Below the pieces are notes generated by a model. It was not told the DNA's origin, did no database searches, and was given only the letters and a program-made list of their open reading frames with translations. Positions 30,997 to 39,182 of a stretch of DNA of 44,380 nucleotides are shown here, in pieces. Position 1 is the first letter of the stretch. Every line of letters begins with the position of its first letter. Source of the DNA: a virus; the IMG/VR virus record IMGVR_UViG_3300027973_000082, positions 1 through 44,380 of that record; one strand, written 5' to 3'. The position numbers and the translations under genes were made by a program.

Positions 30997-31950
30997 TTAG
31001 ACATTGTGTATCTTGCCTCTAAACTCAATCAGACCATCTGCCCATGTATGAACCAATTCAGGCCACAATAAATTACCGTCATGGAATGTCAGAATAGCAA
31101 AACCTGATCGCCAGTTGGTTGGTGATAGTTCTAAGTAATTCTCAAACTGTGGGCCTGTAGGTTCAGCTAAAGTGCCTGTGTCTACCCCATATCTTGTACC
31201 ACGATAATCATCAAAGGGGGTTACCTTGAGACTGTGTAAATGCCCAGTACAAATATTTACCCCGCTATTCACAGTATTGTTGTGGGTAGCGTGTACGCCG
31301 CCTTTCCAGCGGTGTTTAACAATAGTATTCTCCGTAGGCCAACACGCCCAACAAGGTGTCCAAGCAGGGAAATGATCCTTGAGACTAAAACCTTTAATAA
31401 ATTCATACTGAGGAGCGTTAGCAGCTAAACGATTCTCAAACCTAGCATCGTGATTACCCAGGGTCCAAATTAACTGAGCATTGTGTCTAACGTTCTTAGT
31501 AACATCTTCTATCTCACCCATCGCTATTTCACAAGCTTTAAGCTCTTGAATTACAGATGGTGTGGAATCCCAACCAATTCTTGGATAGCGAGAAATACTA
31601 GCGCCATCAAAAATATCGCCATTGGCAATAACTGCATTGGGTCTAAACTCTTTAATAGCCCATAAAAGTCCTTTAAATGCCGTAGTATGTATACCAGGCC
31701 AAAAATGAGCATCACTAAAAACAATAACAGTGCCATTTAATATTCCTAAATCTTTACGGGCTGCGCTAGGTTTTGTAGAAACACCTGGTTTAGGTGTACG
31801 AGCTTCTAATGCTTGCCCGTATTTAATTTCTAAATTGCGTCTGCGTTTAAGCACTGATCGCACATTCATATTGCCAGCTTTTGCTACCTCAGCAGCATAA
31901 CCATTATTGTTTTTCCAAAGTTCAATAAACTCTTGGTCAGTTAACTTCAT
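30997..31950 (-). CDS. Metallophosphoesterase with N-terminal HTH-like extension
   Basis: 317 aa. Residues about 1-60 look like a helix-turn-helix (QEFIELWKNNNGYAAEVAKA, with VRSVLKRRRNLEIKYG). The calcineurin-like core follows: VFSDAHFWPG (Asp80, His82), IANGDIFDG (about 108-116), TLGNHDARF (about 165-173), VHATHNN and TGHLHSLK. All metal-binding motifs are present, so it should be active. The fused DNA-binding-like domain suggests action on nucleic acid. It is the last gene of the late unit and has a TTGTCACATA element upstream. Confidence 0.85.
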   Translation of the reverse strand: MKLTDQEFIELWKNNNGYAAEVAKAGNMNVRSVLKRRRNLEIKYGQALEARTPKPGVSTKPSAARKDLGILNGTVIVFSDAHFWPGIHTTAFKGLLWAIKEFRPNAVIANGDIFDGASISRYPRIGWDSTPSVIQELKACEIAMGEIEDVTKNVRHNAQLIWTLGNHDARFENRLAANAPQYEFIKGFSLKDHFPAWTPCWACWPTENTIVKHRWKGGVHATHNNTVNSGVNICTGHLHSLKVTPFDDYRGTRYGVDTGTLAEPTGPQFENYLELSPTNWRSGFAILTFHDGNLLWPELVHTWADGLIEFRGKIHNV

Positions 31951-31978
31951 ATATGCGCCTTTAAAGTTTATGTATTAA

Positions 31979-31996
31979 CACATATATATGTGACAA
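31979..31996 (-). promoter_or_regulatory. Palindrome with TTGTCACATA, upstream of the phosphoesterase
   Basis: CACATATATATGTG (31979-31992) is a perfect palindrome. Read leftward from 31996 the sequence is TTGTCACATA, the same ten bases as at 16864-16855. TTGTCA is one base off a -35 box, with TACATA 16 bases on as a poor -10. It is a candidate promoter or operator that would give the phosphoesterase its own control. Confidence 0.42.
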
Positions 31997-32002
31997 TTTA
32001 AT

Positions 32003-32431
32003 TTAAGAATACGTCCTAGTGCCTTGTTTATCAATGATTAATGCCATTTTGCGTGGTTTAGCATCTACATTGTTAGGAATAGAGACATGAGTCCAACGAT
32101 CAAACTCACGTATCACTTGGTCATAAGACAAATCAGATTTCATAATGGCAGTAACTACTTCATCAGGAGTCATCTCAGGCACACGAATATCCGCAGCACA
32201 ACCTTTTCTGTGTTGGCTTGTATTTTTAGAACCAACCGCAGCATTGACTTGCTCAGACCTGAAAGCTGAGTTCACTATGATTGTTTTATTACCTAAGAGT
32301 TTCTTTATTTCTTCTAAAAATAAAGCTAGACGTTTTAAATTTTCTAATTCTTGTTCATTAGGTGTGTTGTCAAACTCACGGTGATCTGTAAATGTCAACT
32401 CTTCAAAAGTAAAGTGTGGTGATAAGTTCAT
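32003..32431 (-). CDS. M15 peptidase endolysin
   Basis: 142 aa. The zinc-peptidase motifs are complete: SQHRKGCAADIRV (His74, Asp81), Glu109 in VIREF, and WTHVSIPN (His115). NLSPHFTFEELTFTDHREFD and AFRSEQVNAAVGSKNTSQHR are typical of phage M15A endolysins. It cuts cross-linking peptides of peptidoglycan. There is no signal peptide, so release needs the holin encoded next to it (32428-32922). Stop and start overlap (ATGA). Confidence 0.87.
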   Translation of the reverse strand: MNLSPHFTFEELTFTDHREFDNTPNEQELENLKRLALFLEEIKKLLGNKTIIVNSAFRSEQVNAAVGSKNTSQHRKGCAADIRVPEMTPDEVVTAIMKSDLSYDQVIREFDRWTHVSIPNNVDAKPRKMALIIDKQGTRTYS

Positions 32432-32922
32432 GGTGTAGGACTTGATTGGTGAAGAAGTTCGTCTTTCTTTTGGCTACCAGCAGAAGACCCAAAGTAAAAA
32501 GCAATAATGCCCGTCCATGCCGTACCAAGTGAACCAAGCATTAGCATCAGCGCATCAGATGTTTTAAAGTGTTCGGTCATTAAGCCAACAAGAATGCCAA
32601 AGAATCCCACAGTAACAGCAATAGCCATCAAACCAGGTATAAACGACTGCGTAGTAGCTTGCATTTGTCTGGCAGACTTGCGGTCATCAACAGCGATCTT
32701 TTCAAAGTCTAAACCCATCTCTTGTGCTCTAGCTGCCATAGCCAATTCAGCGGTCTTAATTTGGGCTATCTGGTCAGCAGTTAACTTACCCTCTGCAATG
32801 GTCTTAGTAACATCTTTAGGATCAATGCCAATAGCTTTAGACACTGCCTCAACAGCAAGTCCAGCTAAAGGACCACCCAATGCTGTAGCAATAGTAGGTG
32901 CAACTTGTTTAAGCCAATCCAT
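32428..32922 (-). CDS. Holin (3TM, GTA-holin type)
   Basis: 164 aa. The opening MDWLKQVAPTIATALGGPLA contains one hydrophobic or amphipathic stretch. GKLTADQIAQIKTAELAMAA and DDRKSARQM are typical of the 3TM holin family. Two strong membrane segments follow (FIPGLMAIAVTVGFFGILVG and ALMLMLGSLGTAWTGIIAFY), then a GSSAGSQKKDELL tail. The family was named from gene-transfer-agent release. It forms holes that let the endolysin out. Confidence 0.83.
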   Translation of the reverse strand: MDWLKQVAPTIATALGGPLAGLAVEAVSKAIGIDPKDVTKTIAEGKLTADQIAQIKTAELAMAARAQEMGLDFEKIAVDDRKSARQMQATTQSFIPGLMAIAVTVGFFGILVGLMTEHFKTSDALMLMLGSLGTAWTGIIAFYFGSSAGSQKKDELLHQSSPTP

Positions 32923-33203
32923 TATTTTTCCTTTGCTTCATTAATTAACTTTTGAATCTGTTTTTGTTGATGCTGTGTCTCATGTTTTGCTTCAAGAATG
33001 TCTATGTACATCATCCCCATCAAAGGCAGTATGACGACAAAAACAAAACACATCACAACTAATCCAACTAAAAACCCCATCGAACTTTCCTGTCCAGAAC
33101 TATTAGATACGCCATTAGATACAGGTACAGAATAACCACCGTAGTCGCTATTAGATACAGAGCTTTGTCTTGCAGTGCGCTTATCATTTGCTTTCGTTGC
33201 CAT
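32922..33203 (-). CDS. Single-span membrane protein of the lysis region
   Basis: 93 aa. A Ser/Asn-rich N-terminal part (SSVSNSDYGGYSVPVSNGVS), one long transmembrane helix (FLVGLVVMCFVFVVILPLMG), then a short coiled coil (AKHETQHQQKQIQKLINEAK). It overlaps the upstream membrane gene by 136 bp in another frame. No lipobox is seen, so it is not a classical outer-membrane spanin. It could be a spanin analogue or a holin partner. Confidence 0.66.
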   Translation of the reverse strand: MATKANDKRTARQSSVSNSDYGGYSVPVSNGVSNSSGQESSMGFLVGLVVMCFVFVVILPLMGMMYIDILEAKHETQHQQKQIQKLINEAKEK

Positions 33204-33613
33204 TGTTTAAGTCTTTCACGCTGCTGTTGCTCTGCTTCTGCTTGTTCCTGTTCTTCTTGGATTACCTTTCGCATTTCAATGAAATCTGTATATATTGCAC
33301 CCAACTCAGGTGGGCTTTGATATATCAGTGTTTCTCTTAACTCAACCTCCATCTGCGCCATTCTTCTTTGTGCCAACACCCTATCTAAGGCTTGTTGATT
33401 CAAGGAAACAGTCTTAGGTTTCTTTTCTTCTTCTTTGACAACCTTGACTAGGGTTTCTTGTGCAGTAAAGAATTTACCAAGGTGACCACTGATGTCTTGG
33501 ATAACATCAACCACTTCAGCACCCGTGGCTTTGTATTCTTTATAAAGAGCACAACCTTGTTTGATGTATCCGACAGCCGTGCTTGCCATTGCAATAAGAG
33601 TGAGTGGATCAAT
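33068..33613 (-). CDS. Membrane protein of the lysis region, probable ATT start
   Basis: 181 aa if read from ATT at 33613, giving (M)IDPLTLIAMASTAVGYIKQG; 173 aa from the first ATG at 33589. AAGGAG at 33620-33625 sits six bases before the ATT, whereas the ATG has no ribosome site. A helical N-terminal part is followed by a long charged coiled coil (QEEQEQAEAEQQQRERLKQW) and a C-terminal membrane segment (ALYLIATTVVILYLYLMAYL). It is probably a lysis or envelope protein. Confidence 0.66.
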   Translation of the reverse strand: MDPLTLIAMASTAVGYIKQGCALYKEYKATGAEVVDVIQDISGHLGKFFTAQETLVKVVKEEEKKPKTVSLNQQALDRVLAQRRMAQMEVELRETLIYQSPPELGAIYTDFIEMRKVIQEEQEQAEAEQQQRERLKQWQRKQMISALQDKALYLIATTVVILYLYLMAYLIVLDRKVRWGF

Positions 33614-33616
33614 TTT

Positions 33617-33901
33617 TTACTCCTTGTAAAACCAGTCATTGTATTTAGAAATTATTAACGCATCAAACTCTTCTTGAGTCATGTTATTAGTAACTCCAAC
33701 ACTACTAACAATTTGTTTGACATCACGTTCTAGCAGCTCGGAAGCTTTGAATGTGTTAATAACATCTTTATTAGCTACACCATCACCAGGTACAACCTTG
33801 TGACCATATCCAACAATAAGATTGCCATTACCATCGTGGTAAGGCTTTGCCCTAAACCCTTTAGAACGGATAGTTGTAAGTGCTCTATAAGATATGTTCA
33901 T
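33617..33901 (-). CDS. Degenerate GH24-like lysozyme
   Basis: 94 aa from MNISYRALTTIRSKGFRAKP. The T4-lysozyme signature is visible as GFRAKPYHDGNGNLIVGYGH, but Lys14 replaces the catalytic Glu and Ile29 replaces the Thr; Asp23 is kept. The second half, with the rest of the substrate cleft, is missing (94 versus about 150 residues in active forms). It is unlikely to cut peptidoglycan. It may bind peptidoglycan or be a remnant; the M15 enzyme at 32003 would be the working endolysin. Confidence 0.72.
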   Translation of the reverse strand: MNISYRALTTIRSKGFRAKPYHDGNGNLIVGYGHKVVPGDGVANKDVINTFKASELLERDVKQIVSSVGVTNNMTQEEFDALIISKYNDWFYKE

Positions 33902-33902
33902 A

Positions 33903-34388
33903 TTAAGTTGGAGCTGTGTATGCTGTGATAATGCCATTAACAACTGTAAGAGATCCATTAGTTCCTGCAACAGTTAGTTTAGCTAAAGCTACTGTGGTAG
34001 AAATACCAGATCCTAAACCCAAGTTAGTTCTAGCTGTAGAAGCAGAAGCAAGATCACTAAGATTGTTAGCTCTGTAAGCGTATGTAGTATCTGTACCAGT
34101 AGTAGAGTAACTAGTACTCCAACTAGGTACACCAGCAGCAGTCATTTGTAACAAAGACGTAGCAACAGGAGCAGGCAGCCTAGTTAACAGGTTGCTAGAA
34201 GGACTGTAAAGAATGTCACCAACGTTGTAGTTAGTTATACCAGTACCACCATAGATAGCCTGAATAGGCACATCTAAAGTAGAAGCAGTACCAAAAGCTC
34301 GATTGCTGAGCTTCTGAAACCAATCTCTCCAAACAAAACTTTCTTCTATTTTGTCTTGGGGTATAGGAAAACTTACTTTAGTTGCCAT
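33903..34388 (-). CDS. Short tail-fibre-like protein
   Basis: 161 aa from MATKVSFPIPQDKIEESFVW. The N-terminal segment includes RDWFQKLSNRAFG, an anchoring helix seen in fibres. GGTGITNYNVGDILYSPSS is the common GGTG fibre repeat, followed by LSDLASASTARTNLGLGSG, a common phage fibre motif, and a short beta end. It probably links to the virion through its N-terminus. Start chosen by TAATG overlap with the ATP-grasp gene. Confidence 0.72.
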   Translation of the reverse strand: MATKVSFPIPQDKIEESFVWRDWFQKLSNRAFGTASTLDVPIQAIYGGTGITNYNVGDILYSPSSNLLTRLPAPVATSLLQMTAAGVPSWSTSYSTTGTDTTYAYRANNLSDLASASTARTNLGLGSGISTTVALAKLTVAGTNGSLTVVNGIITAYTAPT

Positions 34389-35722
34389 TAACAATACTCC
34401 ATATCTTTGCAGTAGCCATTTTTCTGAATGTCAGGTAACAATTTCTCAAGCTTCTCACCTATGTCATCTCTTATCATGCAAGAGTTGATCATGGTTACTT
34501 TCTTTTTGAAAGTCTTGTAGCAAGCTTCACGAGCAGCCTCAACAGTCTTACCAACACCTGAAACAGTCATCACATAGCTGCCGCAGGTAACCAAACAAGG
34601 CTCAGTGTTCTTACCATCCTTACCTGGTCCCATTCCCATCTTGACTTCAGACAAGTGAATGTTCTTAGTAGCATCTTCTATGGTCATATCGAAGATAGGG
34701 TAACCAGTGTTCTCTTTTTTCTTGACATTGCTGTACGGGTAGTCAGGTTGAGACACAACAATACCAACAGCTATGTCCTTACGTACCTTTAATGTGTCTT
34801 TACCATCAAGGCTATCCAACATCCATTGAACAGGGTCACCTAAGTGCAGAGCTTGTTGAATCTGAAACAAAGGCCAACCAGGTCTAGTAGTGAACTCTAG
34901 AGGCCACGGATTACCTTTGTCATCAATGATGCAGTTGACATCAATGTAACCAGAGTAACCAATGCCATGCAAGAAGTCCTCAAGAGGTTTAAGAACCTTG
35001 TCAGCTAACAAAGACTCTTCTGTGTAGCGCATCACAGTACCTTGCTCACCAGTAGCAGGACCGTAGTCACCAGACATCAGTTTCTTAAACTCCCAGTTCT
35101 CCAAATAGTATTTAGAGAAACCACCAAGACCAAACCAACCACCAACAGCCATCTCAGAACCAGCATGGAACTCCTGAAGAACAAACTCACCGTCATAGGC
35201 GTTCATCTTTTTCCACTTGTTCAACATAAACACCATATCACGCCAGTCTTTAGAACAGTAGCTAAGAGACTTCTCACCATCACCAACAGGTTTAGATACG
35301 TAACGCTTCTCTTTGTTACTAAGAACAAGAGCAATAGCGTCTTCGTACTTCTTAAACTTCTGCATAGGAATAGTCTTAATGCCAGCTCTCTCAAAGATAG
35401 CTGACCCGTACTCCCGATCCTGTTCCCAACGAGCACCTTCTACATTGCAACCGTAAATAGGGTAGCCCTTGATGCGATATGGTTCTAGTTGTTTGATGTA
35501 CCTGCTGTTATCAGTAACAAATATTAAGTCAGCCCAGTCCATACTGGGTTCCCAATTAACAACCTTCTTAAAACAATCTTCCATGCCATCACCGTTCTCA
35601 CAGCGAGTGCCATCAAAGTTGTTACGCATATACACACGAACATCATGACCATGAGCATTAGACTTGATAGCCAAGTCCATAGCAAACCCACAGTCAAACT
35701 GATCAATGATTAAGAGTTTCAT
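34388..35722 (-). CDS. PurD-like ATP-grasp protein
   Basis: 444 aa, full length for PurD (glycinamide ribonucleotide synthetase). An N-terminal Rossmann-like part (MKLLIIDQFDCGFAMDLAIK) lacks the GGREHA signature. ATP-grasp: YVSKPVGDGEKS (141-152), VLQEFHAGSEMAVGGWFG (181-198), GPATGEQGTVMRY (221-233, like PurD GPNTGGMGAY), and PLEFTTRPGWPLFQI (274-288, like EFNxRFGDPE, with Asn replaced by Thr). The C-terminal domain also fits (YVMTVSGVGKTVEAAREACY, RDDIG). It lies between an ejection gene and a fibre gene. The changed N-terminal motif suggests a different acceptor. Confidence 0.78.
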   Translation of the reverse strand: MKLLIIDQFDCGFAMDLAIKSNAHGHDVRVYMRNNFDGTRCENGDGMEDCFKKVVNWEPSMDWADLIFVTDNSRYIKQLEPYRIKGYPIYGCNVEGARWEQDREYGSAIFERAGIKTIPMQKFKKYEDAIALVLSNKEKRYVSKPVGDGEKSLSYCSKDWRDMVFMLNKWKKMNAYDGEFVLQEFHAGSEMAVGGWFGLGGFSKYYLENWEFKKLMSGDYGPATGEQGTVMRYTEESLLADKVLKPLEDFLHGIGYSGYIDVNCIIDDKGNPWPLEFTTRPGWPLFQIQQALHLGDPVQWMLDSLDGKDTLKVRKDIAVGIVVSQPDYPYSNVKKKENTGYPIFDMTIEDATKNIHLSEVKMGMGPGKDGKNTEPCLVTCGSYVMTVSGVGKTVEAAREACYKTFKKKVTMINSCMIRDDIGEKLEKLLPDIQKNGYCKDMEYC

Positions 35723-38700
35723 TATTCTGCTTCTTTGTTAAGTTTTTCTCTTCTTTTATCCAAAGCTCTTTTTTCTTGATCGTGCTTTGGTGTCCACTTC
35801 ATGCGCCCTTTTTTAATTTCTTTGTCCCGATACTTCCAAGCATTTTCTTTGGTAGCAAGCTCACGTTCTGCTCGTGCTAGTTTATTTTGCTCAGCAGTTT
35901 TACCGTAGACAGGAAATCCCATTGTTCCTAGTAACGCTCTCTTAGCACCTTCTCCTTCAGGTGCATCAGCACCAGCTTGTATCTGAAAAGGTAAAGCTGA
36001 TTGAGCAACTGCTTTAAGCCTACCAGCACCACTCAAATCAACTAACTTAGGAGCAGTGGGGCTAGCGTACTCTAAACCACCAACACCAACAACAGCAGCT
36101 TTAGGTAAAAAACCTAGTTTGTTAGACAAAGTTTTATCTGGGTCCATGATCCAGTGGTAAGGCTCCATAGCGTGTTTCATAGCTTGCATAGACGTACCAT
36201 CAGGCCACTCAATACGAGTTGGATCTTTGTTGTCCCAAACATCTCTACCCGCAGTCATGTTATTAATAGCATTAATTAAAGTAAAGTACACCAATGCAGT
36301 TTTGAACTGATACAACCTAGCATAGTCAGCCTTGGTTGTAGGAGCCATCATGCCTTTAATACCTTCTATAGGTTGCAACTTAGCAGGATTTAAAGACTTT
36401 GGTAAAGCAGAACTAAAGGCACGGATAGTAGAAATAGTCCAGTCAGGAGCAAACAACATAACCTGCAATGACCTACGTCCTTCTGGACTGTAAGCAGCCA
36501 TAGCTATACGTTTAGCAAACTCATTGTTAGTATTTCTAGCAGCATCAAACCAATTAAGACCACCAAAACTATCGTTAACAAACTTAGCAATTTCTTTACG
36601 AGAAGCAGACTCATCAAAAGGTTTGCCCTCTTTAGCAGCTTGTAAGCGAGCCTTTTCAAGGTACGCATCAGCCACCATAATTTTGCCACCAGTGTGCAAA
36701 TAATCCCAGGTGTACTTATCAAAAACACCTAGGGTATATTTTTCAACTGTAGACATAGTGCTTTCAAGAGCACGAGTTTTAGGTCCATATTTACCAATCA
36801 TTGTGTCTGCAAATTTACCCACAGCACTTAACATACCTTTAGAAACATCTTCAGGTACTTCTAATTGCAAACCAGACTCTCGTATCCATGTGTCTACGCT
36901 ATCACCTAAACCACCTTTTTTATACTGTTCAACAGCTTTAGAAATAGCAGATAACTGAAGGTCTTTGCCACTAACAGCTTTAACACCCTTTTCAACTAAA
37001 GGAAGAGCAATAGCTTCTTTAAGAGGAGTCCACAAAGGAATCTTGGCACTAGACAAAACTTCCATCAAAGACTTAGCGTGAAAGAAAGAACCAATAACGT
37101 TAATACGTTTAACAGCTTGAGAAATAGTTCCCAACGCTTGCATAGTTAAACCAGGACCAGAATCAAACACAAACTTTAAAGCTGGAACTAAATCAGGGTG
37201 AATAGCATAACCAGCTAAATCTGGATGATCTATTTGTTTCCAACTATAAGGCAAATCTTCTGGACCACTAATAGGTTTAATTAAAGACTCACCATTAACG
37301 TTTCTAATCTGTTTGATGTTCTCAATTAGATTTTTATTTTCAATAGCTTTTTCAACAGACAAGGCATAGTCTTTGTAGATTTCTGCAAGGTTATTTGTCT
37401 TAAGTTTAAAACGATAGTCTTTACCATTCTCAGCTAACCATTCGTTAATTCCATTAACATGACTAACAAGATCTTCACGGGTTTTAAGTCTACGCTCTTG
37501 ACCATATTTAGTAGTTGTCTTAGTGCCATCACCAGATGCTTTCTCACCATAACCAAAAGCATCACGCATAAATTCTTCAAGAGCACCTTTAGGAGCTGCA
37601 CCTTCTGACACAACATTACGAGCTACGTAGTTCTCATGCCAACCTTTAATGACACCATTTTCTAAAGCTCGTTTACCAAGCTCGTCCATCAAAGTACGAA
37701 ACTTAGTTGCAACTTCTTTAGCTTTGCCTTCTAAAGTAACACCCCTATCAATATCAAAACTAAGCTGTTCTAAATTAACATCTTTACCAGCCAACTCTTT
37801 TATGTCAGCAGTGTTGTTATGAACAATACGTTCATTAGCTAGTTTGTTATTAAGGTTTGTTCCTACAAATTCTTCAACTTGTTTAACAGGTTCAGGCCAA
37901 GTCTTTTTAAACTCTTCCCAACCTTTAAAGAACTTAACAGCTTCTACTTCACCGTGTTTTTCATAGATGTCTGTAGCTATGCTTAAAAATTCTTTGTCAT
38001 CTTTAACGTCACGAGGAGAAGTTTTAGTTGTGTCAACAACAGGCTCATCAGGTGAGCTAGGCTTCTTAGGAACACCAGCAGGTTGTTCTTCAGTAATCTT
38101 AAAACGTTCGTCACCTGCTGCACGTAAATCACCACTATGTAATCCATCTTCAGGGATACTTAATATGGGCTTACCTTTTTCTACAGGTACTTGGTTTGTA
38201 TTAACAGCACGGTCAGCAGCTTCTTGACGAGTTAAGAACTGACCACGTTCATCTAAGAAACCTTGGTCATGGGTATCAACAGTCTCAGCTTTACGAGCTT
38301 CGTCATGCTTAGGACCCATGCGTTCTATTTGACCAGTCTCTTTGTTCCTAATAGCAGCTTCAACTAAAGGAGATGTAGAAGCTCTTTGATCAGCTTCTTT
38401 CTTAACCTTGTCTTTAAAAGTTTCTATTTGTTCAGGAGTAGCAGCAGGGGGAGGTGGTGTAACTTCTTCTTTTTTAACTTCAGGTTTAGGTTTTGTAACA
38501 GGAGCAGTTTGTCCCAATACCTTTTCACCAAGCTTAGTAGGCTTAGTAAATGCACCAGTAGCAACATCAATAGCTATAGATTTAGGATCAAGTACAGGTT
38601 GACCTTCAATAGCTCGTTGACCAGCACCAATACCAGTCATAACACCAGAACCTACAGCAGCTTCTTTAATACTTTGAGGTAATCCAGGACGCATAAAGGG

Positions 38701-39177
38701 ACCTAAAGAACCACCAGTAACAGAACCAGCTAAAGAATAACCAGGATATTCTTGACGTTGTTTTTCTCTTGTACCAACAATGTCTGTACCAAACACTTTG
38801 TCAAACACGCTCTCAAGACTAGTGATGCCCATAGAACCAAGATAACCACCTGCAACACCCCCCACAATACCCGTAACAGGTTTAGCCCAAACAGGTTGAG
38901 GAATAGCCATACCAGTTCTAGCACCAGCTAAAGCAGCAGGAGAAGCACCAACAGACTCTAAATAAGAAGAAGCAAAAGCTCCAGCACCACTAACTTTTTC
39001 TTCTTGTTTCTTAGTGTAGTCAGCCATAGACTTCTCTAAGAAGCCTGGTTTAGTTTCTTTAGCAGCAGGTTTAGTTACAACTTCATCATCTTGTCCCCAA
39101 GAAGAAGTCTGTTTAGCAGCAGGTGCAACAGTCTTAGCTGGAGTAACAACCTCATCGTTCTGTCCCCAATCAGCCAT
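35722..39177 (-). CDS. Large DNA-ejection (internal virion) protein
   Basis: 1151 aa, the largest protein here. The N-terminus carries WGQNDEVV (4-11) and WGQDDEVV (27-34), a duplicated acidic motif. A Gly-rich segment (VTGIVGGVAGGYLGSMGITS, about 101-120) could insert into a membrane. A long helical body follows, with FHAKSLMEVLSSAKIPLWTP near the middle and a basic C-terminus (RDKEIKKGRMKWTPKHDQEK). Size, helicity and place after two other ejection-type genes fit T7 gp16- or P22 gp16-like roles. No lytic transglycosylase motif was seen. Confidence 0.76.
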   Translation of the reverse strand: MADWGQNDEVVTPAKTVAPAAKQTSSWGQDDEVVTKPAAKETKPGFLEKSMADYTKKQEEKVSGAGAFASSYLESVGASPAALAGARTGMAIPQPVWAKPVTGIVGGVAGGYLGSMGITSLESVFDKVFGTDIVGTREKQRQEYPGYSLAGSVTGGSLGPFMRPGLPQSIKEAAVGSGVMTGIGAGQRAIEGQPVLDPKSIAIDVATGAFTKPTKLGEKVLGQTAPVTKPKPEVKKEEVTPPPPAATPEQIETFKDKVKKEADQRASTSPLVEAAIRNKETGQIERMGPKHDEARKAETVDTHDQGFLDERGQFLTRQEAADRAVNTNQVPVEKGKPILSIPEDGLHSGDLRAAGDERFKITEEQPAGVPKKPSSPDEPVVDTTKTSPRDVKDDKEFLSIATDIYEKHGEVEAVKFFKGWEEFKKTWPEPVKQVEEFVGTNLNNKLANERIVHNNTADIKELAGKDVNLEQLSFDIDRGVTLEGKAKEVATKFRTLMDELGKRALENGVIKGWHENYVARNVVSEGAAPKGALEEFMRDAFGYGEKASGDGTKTTTKYGQERRLKTREDLVSHVNGINEWLAENGKDYRFKLKTNNLAEIYKDYALSVEKAIENKNLIENIKQIRNVNGESLIKPISGPEDLPYSWKQIDHPDLAGYAIHPDLVPALKFVFDSGPGLTMQALGTISQAVKRINVIGSFFHAKSLMEVLSSAKIPLWTPLKEAIALPLVEKGVKAVSGKDLQLSAISKAVEQYKKGGLGDSVDTWIRESGLQLEVPEDVSKGMLSAVGKFADTMIGKYGPKTRALESTMSTVEKYTLGVFDKYTWDYLHTGGKIMVADAYLEKARLQAAKEGKPFDESASRKEIAKFVNDSFGGLNWFDAARNTNNEFAKRIAMAAYSPEGRRSLQVMLFAPDWTISTIRAFSSALPKSLNPAKLQPIEGIKGMMAPTTKADYARLYQFKTALVYFTLINAINNMTAGRDVWDNKDPTRIEWPDGTSMQAMKHAMEPYHWIMDPDKTLSNKLGFLPKAAVVGVGGLEYASPTAPKLVDLSGAGRLKAVAQSALPFQIQAGADAPEGEGAKRALLGTMGFPVYGKTAEQNKLARAERELATKENAWKYRDKEIKKGRMKWTPKHDQEKRALDKRREKLNKEAE

Positions 39178-39182
39178 GATGT

